NCBI RefSeq assembly: GCF_000170895.1
Contig: NZ_ABCS01000030.1
Location: forward strand, 29,350 to 93,349
From: Plesiocystis pacifica SIR-1
GTDB taxonomy: Bacteria > Myxococcota_A > Polyangia > Nannocystales > Nannocystaceae
Length of the DNA stretch: 64,000 nucleotides
Direction of reading: 5' to 3'
Part shown: one piece after another, positions 47,045 through 56,221 of the stretch
Position numbering within the stretch: position 1 is the stretch's first letter
Layout of the letters: each line of letters begins with the position of its first letter
Made by a program: the position numbers and the translations under genes
Notes under the pieces: generated by a model
Told to the model about the DNA's origin: nothing
The model's input: the letters and a program-made list of their open reading frames with translations, nothing else
Databases searched by the model: none

Positions 47045-47959
47045 GTGGCTCGCCTTCGCCATCTCGCCTCGGGAGCCGAGCATCCCCTGTCGGCGCGCCA
47101 CCTCCTGGGTCGCGCGCCGACCTGCGCCCTGCGCATCGATGACCCGGGGGTCTCGGGCTATCACGCCGAGCTGAGCTGGGACGGCGAGGGCTGGAAGGTC
47201 CAGGACCTGGGCAGCCGCAACGGGACCACCCTCGGCGGCGAGGCCCTGGTCAAGGGGAAGCGCGTGCCCTTGCCCGCGCAGGTCGAGCTCGAGCTCGCGG
47301 GGGCGGTGCGCTTTGTCCTCGTCGACGCGACGGAGCCCACGCTGATCGCCTTCGGCCCCCAGGGGGAGGTGCGCGAGGCGGCCCACGAGCTGCTGTGCCT
47401 GCCCAGCGAGGAGCAGCCCGAGCTGACCTTGTTCCGCGAGCTCGACGGGCGCTGGTGGGTCGAGGACGACGCCTGGGCCCGGGAGCTCGGCGAGGTCGAG
47501 AGCCTCGTCGCTGGCGGCCAGAGCTGGCGGGTGCTCTCGCCGCGGAGCCTGGCCTCGACGCGGGAGGCCTCGGGCGCGGGCTTGCTCGCCGAGCAGCGGC
47601 TGTGCTTCGAGGTCAGCCGCGACGGCGAGCACGTCGAGCTGAGCCTGGTCCACGCCACGCAGCGCCGGGCCCTCGCGCCGCGCAGCCACCAGTTCTTGCT
47701 CCTGGCCCTGGCGCGCGCCCGCCTGGCCGACGCCGACCCCGAGCGCGGCCTGCCCGAGACCGAGCGGGGCTGGGTCTACCGCGAGGATCTCCCGCGCATG
47801 CTCGCGATCCAGCCCGAGCTGATCCACCTGTGGATCCACCGCGCCCGCAAGCAGCTCGTCCAGGCGGGCATCCGCGACGCCGTCGGCCTGTTCGAGCGTC
47901 GAGCCAGCGGCACCCAGCTGCGCCTGGGCGTCCGCGCCCTCGAGATCCGCGACCAGTAG
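47045..47959 (+). CDS. FHA-domain regulator with C-terminal winged-helix-like domain
   Basis: 304 residues from GTG 47045; an in-frame ATG at 47003 would overlap the previous gene. The FHA domain contains HLLGRAPTCALRIDD, VSGYHAELSWD and DLGSRNGT (phospho-Thr binding Arg, Ser and Asn). The last 100 residues (RSHQFLLLALARARL, VYREDLPRMLA, LIHLWIHRARKQLVQAG) look like the winged-helix C-terminus of myxobacterial FHA transcription factors. Next to a Ser/Thr kinase gene; likely responds to kinase phosphorylation. Confidence 0.85.
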   Translation: MARLRHLASGAEHPLSARHLLGRAPTCALRIDDPGVSGYHAELSWDGEGWKVQDLGSRNGTTLGGEALVKGKRVPLPAQVELELAGAVRFVLVDATEPTLIAFGPQGEVREAAHELLCLPSEEQPELTLFRELDGRWWVEDDAWARELGEVESLVAGGQSWRVLSPRSLASTREASGAGLLAEQRLCFEVSRDGEHVELSLVHATQRRALAPRSHQFLLLALARARLADADPERGLPETERGWVYREDLPRMLAIQPELIHLWIHRARKQLVQAGIRDAVGLFERRASGTQLRLGVRALEIRDQ

Positions 47960-47985
47960 CGACTGAACGTCGTCCGGCGAGCTGC

Positions 47986-47991
47986 TATGCT
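47986..47991 (+). promoter_or_regulatory. -10 box TATGCT of the 93-residue gene
   Basis: TATGCT, 12 bases before ATG 48004, with CTGAAC 17 bases upstream as a weak -35. Confidence 0.4.
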
Positions 47992-48003
47992 GGCCCAAGC
48001 GCG

Positions 48004-48285
48004 ATGCCCTACGTCGAGTACGCCAGCGAAGGACGGGTGCTGTTCCGCACCGAGAGCAGCGACGGCGCCCAGACCGTGCCGCGCATCCACGAGATCGTCG
48101 TCGTCGACGACCGGCCCTACCAGGTCGTCGACGTCGAGTACTGGGCCCGGCGCCTCGGCTCCAAGGACCGCCGCAGCGTGTGGCCCACCGTCTACCTGAT
48201 CCCCGTGTCCGACGAGGACTGGAAGCGCAGGCTCGAGCGCCGCGTCGTGCGTGAAAAGCCCGACGGTCCGCCGGTTCGCTACTGA
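48004..48285 (+). CDS. Small conserved-looking hypothetical protein
   Basis: 93 residues, charged, without signal. MPYVEYASEGRVLFRT, VVVDDRPYQVVDVEYWARRLG and VWPTVYLIPVSDEDWKRRLERR suggest one compact alpha/beta domain. The next gene begins 32 bases later. Function unknown. Confidence 0.75.
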   Translation: MPYVEYASEGRVLFRTESSDGAQTVPRIHEIVVVDDRPYQVVDVEYWARRLGSKDRRSVWPTVYLIPVSDEDWKRRLERRVVREKPDGPPVRY

Positions 48286-48317
48286 GCCCTCGTCTGCGTC
48301 CACGAACTGCGAACCCC

Positions 48318-49178
48318 ATGGTCACGCCCCGCCTCGACCTGGTCCGGACCCTGCTGCCCGAGCGCGAGCGCGAGCGGGTCGAAGCCTACGTCCTCGACGA
48401 CGCCGGCCACGGCACCGACGTGTTCGGCACCACCGTCGACGGCCTCGGCAACGCCTACGCCCTGGCCTACTGGCTGCACCGGTACTATTTCCGGGTGGTC
48501 TCGGCCGGCCACGAGAACGTGCCCCTCGACAGCGCCGGGGTCGTGGTCGGGAACCACAGCGGCGTGCTGCCCTTCGACGGCGTCATGGTCACCACGGACG
48601 TGTTCCGGCACATGGATCCGCCCCGCCTGGTCCGCTTCATGGTCGACTTCTTCGTCTACAGCATGCCGGTGGTCGGCACGCTGTTTCGGAGCCTCGGACA
48701 GATCCCCGGGACGCGGCGGAACTTCGACGGGCTCATCGAAGAGGGCCACCTCGTCGGCATCTTCCCCGAGGGCGCGGACGCCCTGGGCAAGCCCATGGAA
48801 GACCGCTACCAGCTCTTCCCCTTCTCCCACGGCCACGCCGAGCTGGCGGCGCGCCACGGCGTCCCGGTGATCCCCTTTGGGGTCGTGGGCGCGGAGGAGC
48901 AGCAGGCGGTGATCTCCAACATGGAGCCCCTGGCCCGGGCCTTCGGCCTGCCCTTCGTCCCGCTGACCCGCACCTTCCCGCTCTTTGGCCCCCTGGGCCT
49001 GCTGCCCAAGCCCGTGCGCTACTACATCCACTACGGCCCGCCGCTGACCATCGACCCCGCGGCGCTGCGCAGCGTGGAGGTCCGCGCGCGGGAGGTCGAG
49101 CGGGTGCGCGAGGCCGTCAACGCGCAGATCGAGCTGGGCCTCGAGGTCCGGCGGCGCGCCGAAGGGGGCCGCGCGTGA
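48318..49178 (+). CDS. 1-acylglycerol-3-phosphate acyltransferase (PlsC-like)
   Basis: 286 residues. Lysophospholipid acyltransferase fold: block I NHSGVLPFD (His and Asp), block III FPEGA, and PVIPFGVV. The N-terminal 60 residues may anchor to the membrane. Its stop overlaps the epimerase start (GTGA at 49175), so the pair is coupled; a shared lipid substrate is plausible. Confidence 0.9.
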   Translation: MVTPRLDLVRTLLPERERERVEAYVLDDAGHGTDVFGTTVDGLGNAYALAYWLHRYYFRVVSAGHENVPLDSAGVVVGNHSGVLPFDGVMVTTDVFRHMDPPRLVRFMVDFFVYSMPVVGTLFRSLGQIPGTRRNFDGLIEEGHLVGIFPEGADALGKPMEDRYQLFPFSHGHAELAARHGVPVIPFGVVGAEEQQAVISNMEPLARAFGLPFVPLTRTFPLFGPLGLLPKPVRYYIHYGPPLTIDPAALRSVEVRAREVERVREAVNAQIELGLEVRRRAEGGRA

Positions 49179-50239
49179 GCGACGAGACCCAGACCCAGGC
49201 CCAGACCGAGGGCGAGACCGGAGCCGAGCTCGAAGCCCGGGCCGAGGCCATCCTCCGCGCCGGTCCGCGCCGGGTGCTGGTCGCGGGCGCGCGGCGCAAG
49301 ATCGCCGTCGAGCTCATCGCCTTGCTGCTCAGCGATCCCCGGGTCGACAAGGTCCTCGCCGTCGCGCAGGGCCCGTGCCCGCCAGGGCTGATGGGCCACG
49401 ACCCGCGGCGCTTCATGTATCACCAGGCTGGCCTCGCCCGCCGCCGCCAGGTCGACAACCTGTTCTTGTTCGAGGAGTTCCGCGAGCACCCCCTGGACAC
49501 GGTGGTGCACCTGGCCTTCGCCGGGAACCCCAAGGGCTACGACGCCTCGCGCCACGAGTACAACGTCAACGCGGCGCGCCACCTGCTCGACGCTGCGCTG
49601 CGCCACGGCATCGGCAAGTACGTGTTCTTGTCGAGCGACGCGGTCTATGCCGTGGGCCCGCGCGGCGACTTCAAGGTCTCGGAGGACGCCGCCCTCAACC
49701 TCGACCCCGAGGTCTCGGCGACGGTCCGCGACATCATCGACGCGGAGTTTTTGTGCCGCGCCAAGATGGACCACGCCGGCTGCGAGGTCATGGTCCTGCG
49801 CCCCGCCGGGGTCGTCGGCGGCGGGGTCAGCTCGGGGCTCAACCTGTTGTTCGAGAGCAACCCGCCCGTGCTGCCCATCGGCTTCGACCCGATGATCAAC
49901 CCGACGACCAAAGAGCGCCTCGCTCGCGACCTGGCCCTCGCGCTGATGGTCCACGGCAAGGGCCTCTACAACGTCGCGGGTCCGAGCGCGGGGCCGCTGA
50001 CGCGCTTCCTCGAGGCCCGCGGGGTCACGCCCATGCGCGTCCCGGGCCCGCTGCTGCGCAGCACCAACCGGCTGCAGCGCATGGTCGGGCAGACCCGCTA
50101 CCACGCGGAGTACCAACCCAAGCGGCTGTTCTACTCGCTGGTCCTCGACGACTCGCGCTTCGAGGCGGACTTTCGCCGGCACGCTGCGCTCGTGGCTGTG
50201 GGCGGGTCACAAGGGGCCGTCGACGAGCCCTTCGCGTGA
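49175..50239 (+). CDS. NAD-dependent epimerase/dehydratase-like protein with degenerate active site
   Basis: 354 residues from GTG 49175. Rossmann SDR fold, but the usual GxxGxxG is VAGARRKIAVE, and the YxxxK pair is replaced by FLCRAK in the equivalent helix. LSSDAVYAVGP preserves the Ser position. It may bind cofactor without reducing, or use another residue. The N-terminal 30 residues are Gln/Thr/Glu-rich. Coupled to the acyltransferase gene. Confidence 0.8.
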   Translation: MSDETQTQAQTEGETGAELEARAEAILRAGPRRVLVAGARRKIAVELIALLLSDPRVDKVLAVAQGPCPPGLMGHDPRRFMYHQAGLARRRQVDNLFLFEEFREHPLDTVVHLAFAGNPKGYDASRHEYNVNAARHLLDAALRHGIGKYVFLSSDAVYAVGPRGDFKVSEDAALNLDPEVSATVRDIIDAEFLCRAKMDHAGCEVMVLRPAGVVGGGVSSGLNLLFESNPPVLPIGFDPMINPTTKERLARDLALALMVHGKGLYNVAGPSAGPLTRFLEARGVTPMRVPGPLLRSTNRLQRMVGQTRYHAEYQPKRLFYSLVLDDSRFEADFRRHAALVAVGGSQGAVDEPFA

Positions 50240-50635
50240 CTGTCGCCGTGACTCAGGACAAATCGAAGCCACATCGCTGAAGCAAACTCGCAGCTCTCGG
50301 GCTCTCGGCTCGGCGCGAGCGGGCTTTGGCGAGATCGACGGTCGCTGAGCGCTCGCCGCAAACGGCCCGCGCAGGTGCGCCTGGCAAGCTTTTTGCTCTC
50401 GACCGCGGCGCCGAGAAAAACGCTGGAATTCGTCGGCCCAGATCCAATGCTCGCGCTTTTGGCCAATGCGTGAGCTGGCTTGGGGTTCAACGACCCCGCG
50501 CTCTCGTGGGCCCCCATGGCCGGCCCGTCATCGCCCCGACGCCTGGCATGCGCAGCTGCGCTCGGCACAATCCCGCCGCTTGACCGGCGACAGCCCCGAG
50601 CCCCGCAGATCGCGGCCGGAACGGACAGGAACCGC
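50240..50635. other. Intergenic stretch, nothing supported
   Basis: About 400 bases before the lysozyme-like lipoprotein. Several short frames exist on both strands but none has a motif or ribosome site. No tRNA or clear hairpin. Confidence 0.55.
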
Positions 50636-51784
50636 ATGGCGAAGCGAAACCTCAGCGACTGGACCTTCTCCGAGCTCCTCCGGCGGCTCGCGCAGCTGCT
50701 CGGCCTCGTGCTGATCGCGGCGTGCAGCGAGCAAGCCGTCGAGCGCCCGGAGGCCTCTCTGCGCGCCTCCGTCCATCAATTCTCGTTCCTGGCCGAGGCC
50801 CCCGTGCCCGCGCTCTCGACCATCGCCGCGGTCGTCGAAGAGCGCGACCCCGGCCAGGGCGACGCGGCCATGGGCGAGCGCGTCGACGAGGCCCGGGATC
50901 GCCTGCACCACAGCCCCTACGTGTGCGAGCAGTTCGAGATGCGCGTGCGCGACGACGGCCGCGCTCGACACAAGCGCCTGCGTCGCTCGTGGACCGAGAC
51001 CGATCGCCAGCGCTTTCGCAAGCTCGTCGAGATGGTCGCCAAGGAGATGGGCGCGGACCCCAAGCTCGTCGCCCTGTGGGCGCTGCGCGAGTCGACCTAC
51101 AACCCCTACGCGATCCACGTCCTCGACCCCGACCTCGAGGCCTCGTCCCAGAGCTGGCGACGGCACCGCTGGGACCCCGAGCGGGCCGAAGAGCTCCACG
51201 CGATCATGGCCGAGGTCGGCGCCCGCGACCCGGGCTACTGGAAGGCCAAGGCCGAGCTCTCGCGGATCTCGAGGTTCAAGGACAACCCCTACTACGAGGA
51301 CCGGGTCAGCTTCGACGTGGTCCTGCCCAAGGGCGAGCGCGAGCGCGGGGAGACCTCCTACTGGGGCTACGGCTACGGCCCCTTCGGCTTCAACCCGACC
51401 TACTTCCTGGCGACCTGGGACGCCAAGGCGCCGCCGTGGGTGTTTTGCAACGACGACGGCATCGCGGCGATCGTGACCGCGGTGTGGGCGGCCCGGCAGC
51501 ACCAGCGCGAGTGCGCCAGCTTGGGCTTTGGCGACAGCAACGAGGTCGTCAACCGGCGCTTCTCCTCGGGCCACTGCGAGCTCCGCCCGGGGCGGGCCCA
51601 CCTGTTCCGCAAGCGCGCGCGGGCCCGCAACATCAACCCCAGGGCGACCGCCAAGCTCGGCGATCGCTGGCCCATGGACAGCAGCGATCGCCGGGCGATC
51701 GTCGAGCACATGCGCACCCGGGCCGAGGCCGAGGGCCTGCTGAGTCGCCACGCCCGCGCCGACGCGGCGCGGCTTCGTCACTAG
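50636..51784 (+). CDS. Lipoprotein with lytic transglycosylase/lysozyme-like fold
   Basis: 382 residues from ATG 50636, chosen because AGGA lies 4 bases upstream and the lipobox LIAAC (Cys about 33) follows a hydrophobic helix. The central segment KEMGADPKLVALWALRESTYNPYAIHVL carries a Glu in the position of the SLT/GEWL catalytic residue (RESTYNP). The flanking helices (WTETDRQRFRKLVEMVAKE) and Tyr/Trp-rich GYGYGPFGFNPTYFL segment support a peptidoglycan-cleaving role, inferred and not certain. Four or more Cys. Confidence 0.7.
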   Translation: MAKRNLSDWTFSELLRRLAQLLGLVLIAACSEQAVERPEASLRASVHQFSFLAEAPVPALSTIAAVVEERDPGQGDAAMGERVDEARDRLHHSPYVCEQFEMRVRDDGRARHKRLRRSWTETDRQRFRKLVEMVAKEMGADPKLVALWALRESTYNPYAIHVLDPDLEASSQSWRRHRWDPERAEELHAIMAEVGARDPGYWKAKAELSRISRFKDNPYYEDRVSFDVVLPKGERERGETSYWGYGYGPFGFNPTYFLATWDAKAPPWVFCNDDGIAAIVTAVWAARQHQRECASLGFGDSNEVVNRRFSSGHCELRPGRAHLFRKRARARNINPRATAKLGDRWPMDSSDRRAIVEHMRTRAEAEGLLSRHARADAARLRH

Positions 51785-51793
51785 CGGTGCTGG

Positions 51794-51799
51794 TACTCT
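51794..51799 (+). promoter_or_regulatory. -10 box TACTCT of the hydroxylase gene
   Basis: TACTCT, 7 bases before ATG 51807. Confidence 0.4.
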
Positions 51800-51806
51800 G
51801 GGCGCG

Positions 51807-52622
51807 ATGGCTAGCTCGTCCAAGCGCCCGCGCTCCGCCGCCGAGTGGTTTGACTTTGCCCTGCCTTTTTTGTTGACCGCCGCGGGCTTGCTGCACCCCG
51901 AGAGCCCCAAGGTCTGGTTTGCGAGCTTGGGCTTCGCCTTCGTCGCGATCGCCGGGCCGATCCTCACCGGCGCGGGCGTGGTGACCTGGCTGTCCGGGCG
52001 CTTCGGCGCGCGCATTCAGGGCGAGCGCAAAAAAGCCGCGCCCATGCTCGACGAGGCCCTCGAGACCGCGCGCGCGTCGTGGGTCGCGGCGAGCTTGGCC
52101 GCGTGGCCCCTGGCGCAGTGGTGGCTCGGCCACGAGACGGCGATGGTCGTGGACCTCGAGTCCCGCGGGCTGACCGTCGGCGCGGTGATCTTGCAGACCG
52201 TCGTCGGGCTCATCGCCATGGACGCGTGGCTGTACTGGAAGCACCGCCTGCTCCACACCAAGCGCATGTTCGTGTTCCACAAAAAACACCACAGCTTCCG
52301 CGACCCGACCCCCTTCGCCGGCTTCGCCGTGGGCCCCGTCGAGTCGCTGCTGACCTTTTGGCCGATCCTGATCCTGTGCGTCCCCCCGGCCACGCACTGG
52401 GCCCCGCTCTACTTCGGCCTGGTCGTCGCCTTCGTGAACCTCAACTTCTACCTGCACTGCGGCGTGCGCATCGAGTGGGCCGAGAAGCTGATCGCGCCGA
52501 CGGGCATCAACACCTCCGCCTTCCACAACATCCACCACTCCCACGCGGTGGTGCACTTTGGTGAGGCGATGACGGTGTGGGACCGGATCTGCAAGACCCG
52601 CCTGGTCGACCGGGCGAATTGA
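51807..52622 (+). CDS. Fatty acid hydroxylase/sterol desaturase family protein
   Basis: 271 residues, several membrane helices. The di-iron His boxes are in HRLLHTKRMFVFHKKHH (HxxxH, HxxHH) and HNIHHSH near the C-terminus, with HC between strands in FYLHCGVRIEW. The family modifies sterols, carotenoids or fatty acids at the membrane. Substrate not assignable; the FAD oxidoreductase follows 67 bases later. Confidence 0.9.
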   Translation: MASSSKRPRSAAEWFDFALPFLLTAAGLLHPESPKVWFASLGFAFVAIAGPILTGAGVVTWLSGRFGARIQGERKKAAPMLDEALETARASWVAASLAAWPLAQWWLGHETAMVVDLESRGLTVGAVILQTVVGLIAMDAWLYWKHRLLHTKRMFVFHKKHHSFRDPTPFAGFAVGPVESLLTFWPILILCVPPATHWAPLYFGLVVAFVNLNFYLHCGVRIEWAEKLIAPTGINTSAFHNIHHSHAVVHFGEAMTVWDRICKTRLVDRAN

Positions 52623-52689
52623 GCCGGAGTGCCGGCTAAGGGCAGCCGGCGAATGTTTTTCTGGGCCCCAAAGTGCTATCGAGAGTGCA

Positions 52690-54213
52690 GTGTCCGGGGA
52701 TCCCGAGGTCATCGTCATTGGTGCAGGCCCCAACGGCCTGGTCGCCGCGTGTGTGCTGGCCCGGGCCGGCCTCGACGTGCTCGTGGTCGAGGCGCACCCG
52801 ACCCGCCCTGGCGGCGCGCTGGCTTCGGAGGAGGCGACGGAGCCGGGCTTCGTCCACGACGTGGGCGCGGCCTTCTTCCCCTTCGCGCAGATCAGCCCCG
52901 CGTTTCGCGATCTGAAGCTCGGCGACCACGGCCTGCGCTGGACCTTCGCGCCCATCGACTCGGCCCACCCCGCGCCCGACGGCACCGTCGCCGTGCTCGC
53001 CCGGGACATCGAGCGCATCCGCGACAACTTCGGCAGCCCCGAGGACGGCGCCAAGATGCTCGAGGTCGCCAACTGGCACCGCAAGGTCGAGCCGCACCTG
53101 CTCCCGGCGATGCTCGAGACCTTCCCGGCGATCCGCCCGGCCCTGGGCCTGCTGCCCTTTGCGCTCCTGCGCGTCGCCGCGACCTTCATGCGCTCGGGGG
53201 CCCGGCTGTCCCAGAGCTGGTTTCGCAGCGAGGCCGCGCGCCGGGTCATCCCCGGGCTCGCGCTGCACACCGACGTCGGCCCCGACGACACCTTCGGCTC
53301 CGGCATCGGCTACATGCTCGCGGTCATGGCCACCACCGGGGGCTACGGCGTGCCCGAGGGCGGCGCCGGGGCGATCACCGACGCGCTGGTGCGCTTGCTC
53401 GAGAGCCACGGCGGGCGCGTGCGCGTGGGCGCGCGGGTCGACTCGATCGTCGTCCGCGACAAGCGGGCCCAGGCCGTCGTGCTCGCCGGCGGCGAAGAGC
53501 TCCGCGCGACCAAGGCGATCGTCAGCGACACCTCCGCGCCGGCCCTGCTCGGTCGCCTCGTCGACGAAAAGCTCCTCCCCGGCCGCGTCGTCCGCAAGAT
53601 GCGTTCCTTCGCCCAGGGCTGGGGCACCTTCAAGGTCGACTGGGCCCTCGACGGCCCCGTCCCCTGGGCCACCGAGCTCAGCCGCGAGGCCGCGGTCGTC
53701 CACGCCGGGGACAGCCTCGCCGACCTGCGCAGCTTCACCGCCCAGGCCCGCGGCGGCGAGCTGCCGACCAACCCCTACCTCGTCATCGGCCAGCAGAGCC
53801 TCAGCGACCCCACCCGCGCCCCCGAGGGCAAGCACGCCCTGTGGGCCTACTCGCGCGTCCCCGCCCTGCCCCCTGGGGGGGACTGGAAGGCCGTCGAGGA
53901 GCGCTTTGGCGACGCCATCGACGAGCGCATCGAGGGCCTCGCGCCCGGCTTCAAGGCCCGCATCCGCGCCCGCCGGGTCGTCTCCCCCAGCGCCCTCGAG
54001 GCCATGGACGCCAACCTCGTCGGGGGCGACCTCGGCGGAGGCTCCAACGCCTGGTATCGCCAGCTCGTATTCCGCCCGATCTTCCCGTACTTCCGCTACC
54101 GGACGCCGGTGCGCGGCCTGTACCTGGGCTCCAGCTACGCCCACCCGGGCGCTGGCGTCCACGGAATGTGTGGATACAACGCCGCGCGCATCGCCCTGCG
54201 AGACCTTCGCTAG
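52690..54213 (+). CDS. FAD-dependent phytoene desaturase-like oxidoreductase
   Basis: 507 residues from GTG 52690. N-terminal dinucleotide-binding VIGAGPNGLVAACVLARAG then E in VVEAHP, the shape of the CrtI/PYROXD2/retinol saturase group. GGYGVPEGGAGAITDALV, LGSSYAHPGAGVHGMCGYNAA are the family C-terminal FAD motif. It may desaturate or saturate an isoprenoid. Downstream of the sterol desaturase-like gene. Confidence 0.9.
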   Translation: MSGDPEVIVIGAGPNGLVAACVLARAGLDVLVVEAHPTRPGGALASEEATEPGFVHDVGAAFFPFAQISPAFRDLKLGDHGLRWTFAPIDSAHPAPDGTVAVLARDIERIRDNFGSPEDGAKMLEVANWHRKVEPHLLPAMLETFPAIRPALGLLPFALLRVAATFMRSGARLSQSWFRSEAARRVIPGLALHTDVGPDDTFGSGIGYMLAVMATTGGYGVPEGGAGAITDALVRLLESHGGRVRVGARVDSIVVRDKRAQAVVLAGGEELRATKAIVSDTSAPALLGRLVDEKLLPGRVVRKMRSFAQGWGTFKVDWALDGPVPWATELSREAAVVHAGDSLADLRSFTAQARGGELPTNPYLVIGQQSLSDPTRAPEGKHALWAYSRVPALPPGGDWKAVEERFGDAIDERIEGLAPGFKARIRARRVVSPSALEAMDANLVGGDLGGGSNAWYRQLVFRPIFPYFRYRTPVRGLYLGSSYAHPGAGVHGMCGYNAARIALRDLR

Positions 54214-54566
54214 GGCAGACAGATTTTTCGAGATTTTCGTGGACACATCGGCGACGACGATCACCTCGGAAATACAGGCCATCCATCCACACTAGTGTGG
54301 ACGCCCGAGGGGTGGTGACGCGGGGTTCGGGGGGATTGCCGCGTCACCATCCTTCCTTTTTACCCCCGCGGTGCGCTGGGGGACTGGGGCTGCAGCGGAC
54401 CTGCTCGCGCAGGTCCTCTCGTCGCTTCGCTCCTCGGGCAGGGTCGCTCGTGGGTGCTAGGGGGCATGTGGTCACCCCCTGCAAGGGGGTGTTCTCTGGC
54501 GGGGATGAGGAGGCGTTGTCTGGCGGGGATGAGGAGGCGTTGTTTGGCGGGGATGAGGGCCCGAGC
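54214..54566. other. Intergenic stretch with repeats
   Basis: 353 bases between the desaturase and the LysR gene, converging. It holds two hairpin-like inverted repeats (for example ACCCCC-TGCAA-GGGGGT at 54474-54490) and a 24-bp tandem repeat at 54495-54563. No gene. Confidence 0.6.
54495..54563. repeat. 24-bp tandem repeat, three units
   Basis: Units at 54495-54518, 54519-54542 (identical) and 54543-54563 (partial, first C to T). The unit reads TCTGGCGGGGATGAGGAGGC plus GTTG. It overlaps the 3' end of the LysR gene region just before 54567. Confidence 0.85.
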
Positions 54567-55472
54567 TCAATCCGTACTCGCGCGCTCGCGCTCGCGTCCG
54601 AGCTCCGTCACGAAGAAATCGACAAAAGCCCGGATCTTCGGATCCAAGAACTCCCGCTCGACGTAGACCAGGTTGACCCGCTCGCGCGCGCCGACGTGCT
54701 CGGGCAAGACGTGGATCAGCTCGCCCTGGTCGAGGTTTGCGTGGGCGGAGTAGGCGGAGATCAGCGCGATCCCGAGCCCGCTGAGCGCGACGGCGCGGCG
54801 CAGCTCGATGTCGTTGGTGGCCAGGCTGCCGGAGACGGTGACGGAGCCGCCGGCGAGCAAGGGCCAGCGCCGCTCGGGCTGGCGGCCGGCTCGGTAGCCG
54901 ACGATGCAGTTGTGCGCGTCGAGCTCGGCGGGGGTGGTCGGGGTGCCGGCGCGCTCGAGGTAGGCCGGGGAAGCGACGGCGATGCTGGTGTCGACGGACA
55001 TCGAGCGGGTGATCAGCGAGGGGTCGTCGATCGGTCCGCGGCGCAGGGCGAGGTCGAAGCCCTCGGCGACCAGATCGACGTGCAGGCTCGTGGCGACGAA
55101 CTCGAGGCTGACTTCGGGGTAGGCCTGCAAAAAAGCCGTCAGCCAGCGGGCGAAGAATTCGTGGGCGAGGGTCGAGGGCACGGACACGCGCAGGAGCCCG
55201 CGGGGGACCCCGTCGAGGCGGCGGACCTCGGCCTCGACGTCGCGGGCTCCCTCGACGAGCACGCGCGCCCGTTGGTGGAGGAGCTGGCCAGCGGGGGTCA
55301 GGGTCATGCGCCGGGTGGTGCGGTGAAGCAGGCGCACGCCGAGGCGCTGCTCGAGCTTGGCGAGGCGGCGGCTCAAGGTCGCGCGGGGCAAGTCGAGGAC
55401 CTCGGCGGCGGCGGTGAGGCTGCCAGCGTCGACGATGGTGATGAATTCCTCGAAGCCGTCAGCGGCTCTCAT
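54567..55472 (-). CDS. LysR-type transcriptional regulator
   Basis: 301 residues. N-terminal winged helix-turn-helix (FEEFITIVDAGSLTAAAEVLDLPRATLSRRLAKLEQ) and C-terminal periplasmic-binding-like effector domain. The start codon at 55472 lies within an inverted repeat. It is divergent from the DoxX gene, a frequent LysR pairing, so it probably regulates it. Effector unknown. Confidence 0.93.
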   Translation of the reverse strand: MRAADGFEEFITIVDAGSLTAAAEVLDLPRATLSRRLAKLEQRLGVRLLHRTTRRMTLTPAGQLLHQRARVLVEGARDVEAEVRRLDGVPRGLLRVSVPSTLAHEFFARWLTAFLQAYPEVSLEFVATSLHVDLVAEGFDLALRRGPIDDPSLITRSMSVDTSIAVASPAYLERAGTPTTPAELDAHNCIVGYRAGRQPERRWPLLAGGSVTVSGSLATNDIELRRAVALSGLGIALISAYSAHANLDQGELIHVLPEHVGARERVNLVYVEREFLDPKIRAFVDFFVTELGRERERASTD

Positions 55473-55533
55473 TCGAACGATTTCCTGTCATCTGAGTTGC
55501 TCTGGCGGGCATTGTAGTTGAAATCAAACGAAT
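55471..55533. promoter_or_regulatory. Imperfect inverted repeat in LysR/DoxX intergenic region
   Basis: ATTCGAACGATTT at 55471-55483 and AAATCAAACGAAT at 55521-55533 are reverse complements at 10 of 13 positions. The spacing of two half sites about 50 bases apart fits binding by a LysR tetramer. Confidence 0.45.
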
Positions 55534-55539
55534 TAATCT
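55534..55539 (+). promoter_or_regulatory. -10 box TAATCT of the DoxX gene
   Basis: TAATCT, 6 bases before ATG 55546. Confidence 0.45.
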
Positions 55540-55545
55540 GAGCCC

Positions 55546-55971
55546 ATGACGAAGACGAAGCTCCCCTACATCATCACCACGGCCCTGTTTGCGCTCATGA
55601 TGCTGCCCGGAGCCGGCATGAACCTCGCCCAGCCACAGATGGTGGTCGAGATGGCCGAGGCCCTCGGGGTTCCGCTGGCGCTGTTGACGCTGATTGGCGT
55701 CTGGAAGCTGCTCGGGGTCGCCGCGCTCGTGACCCCAGGCCTCGACCGCCGCGGGCCTCACCTCCAGCGCCTGCGCGAGTGGGCCTACGCCGGCTTCTTC
55801 TTCGACCTGACGGGCGCGGCCTTCCTGCACATGGCCGTGGGCGACTTCAACGTCGTCACCCACGTCGTGTTCCTCTCGCTGCTGCTCGGGTCCTACGCGC
55901 TGCGCACCAAGGTCCTCGCGCAGGGCGAGGCGCCGAGCATGGCGAGCGGGCTCGCGGCGAGTCCGGCTTGA
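55546..55971 (+). CDS. DoxX-like membrane protein
   Basis: 141 residues, four membrane helices (TTALFALMMLPGAGM, ALLTLIGVWKLLGVAALV, AYAGFFFDLTGAAFLHMA, HVVFLSLLLGSYAL). DoxX/DoxD-like proteins of this length associate with quinone or thiol redox; the precise role here is unknown. Divergent from the LysR gene. Confidence 0.88.
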   Translation: MTKTKLPYIITTALFALMMLPGAGMNLAQPQMVVEMAEALGVPLALLTLIGVWKLLGVAALVTPGLDRRGPHLQRLREWAYAGFFFDLTGAAFLHMAVGDFNVVTHVVFLSLLLGSYALRTKVLAQGEAPSMASGLAASPA

Positions 55972-56221
55972 GTCGTCCACCCCCAGCCTCGCGGACGGAC
56001 CCGGGGCTGGCCCACGAGCTCGCGTTCTCGCTGGGCCCCGTCGGGGGGTCGGGCGTGGTCGAAGCCAGGCCCTTGGAATCGACATGCAATGGCTTCGAGG
56101 GCGCCTCGGCTCGTGAACACAAGAAGACCACGCAAGCCCGAGGGGTGGGGCTCAAAGCCGCCAAAATGACGTCGTAGGCCGGTGCTAGCATCGTCGCCCG
56201 CCAAGAGCGTGCGCGACGGCC

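Noticed and set aside
50253..50447. Small open frame on the minus strand in the gap before the lysozyme-like gene
   Set aside because: No ribosome site, no motif and codon bias unlike its neighbours.
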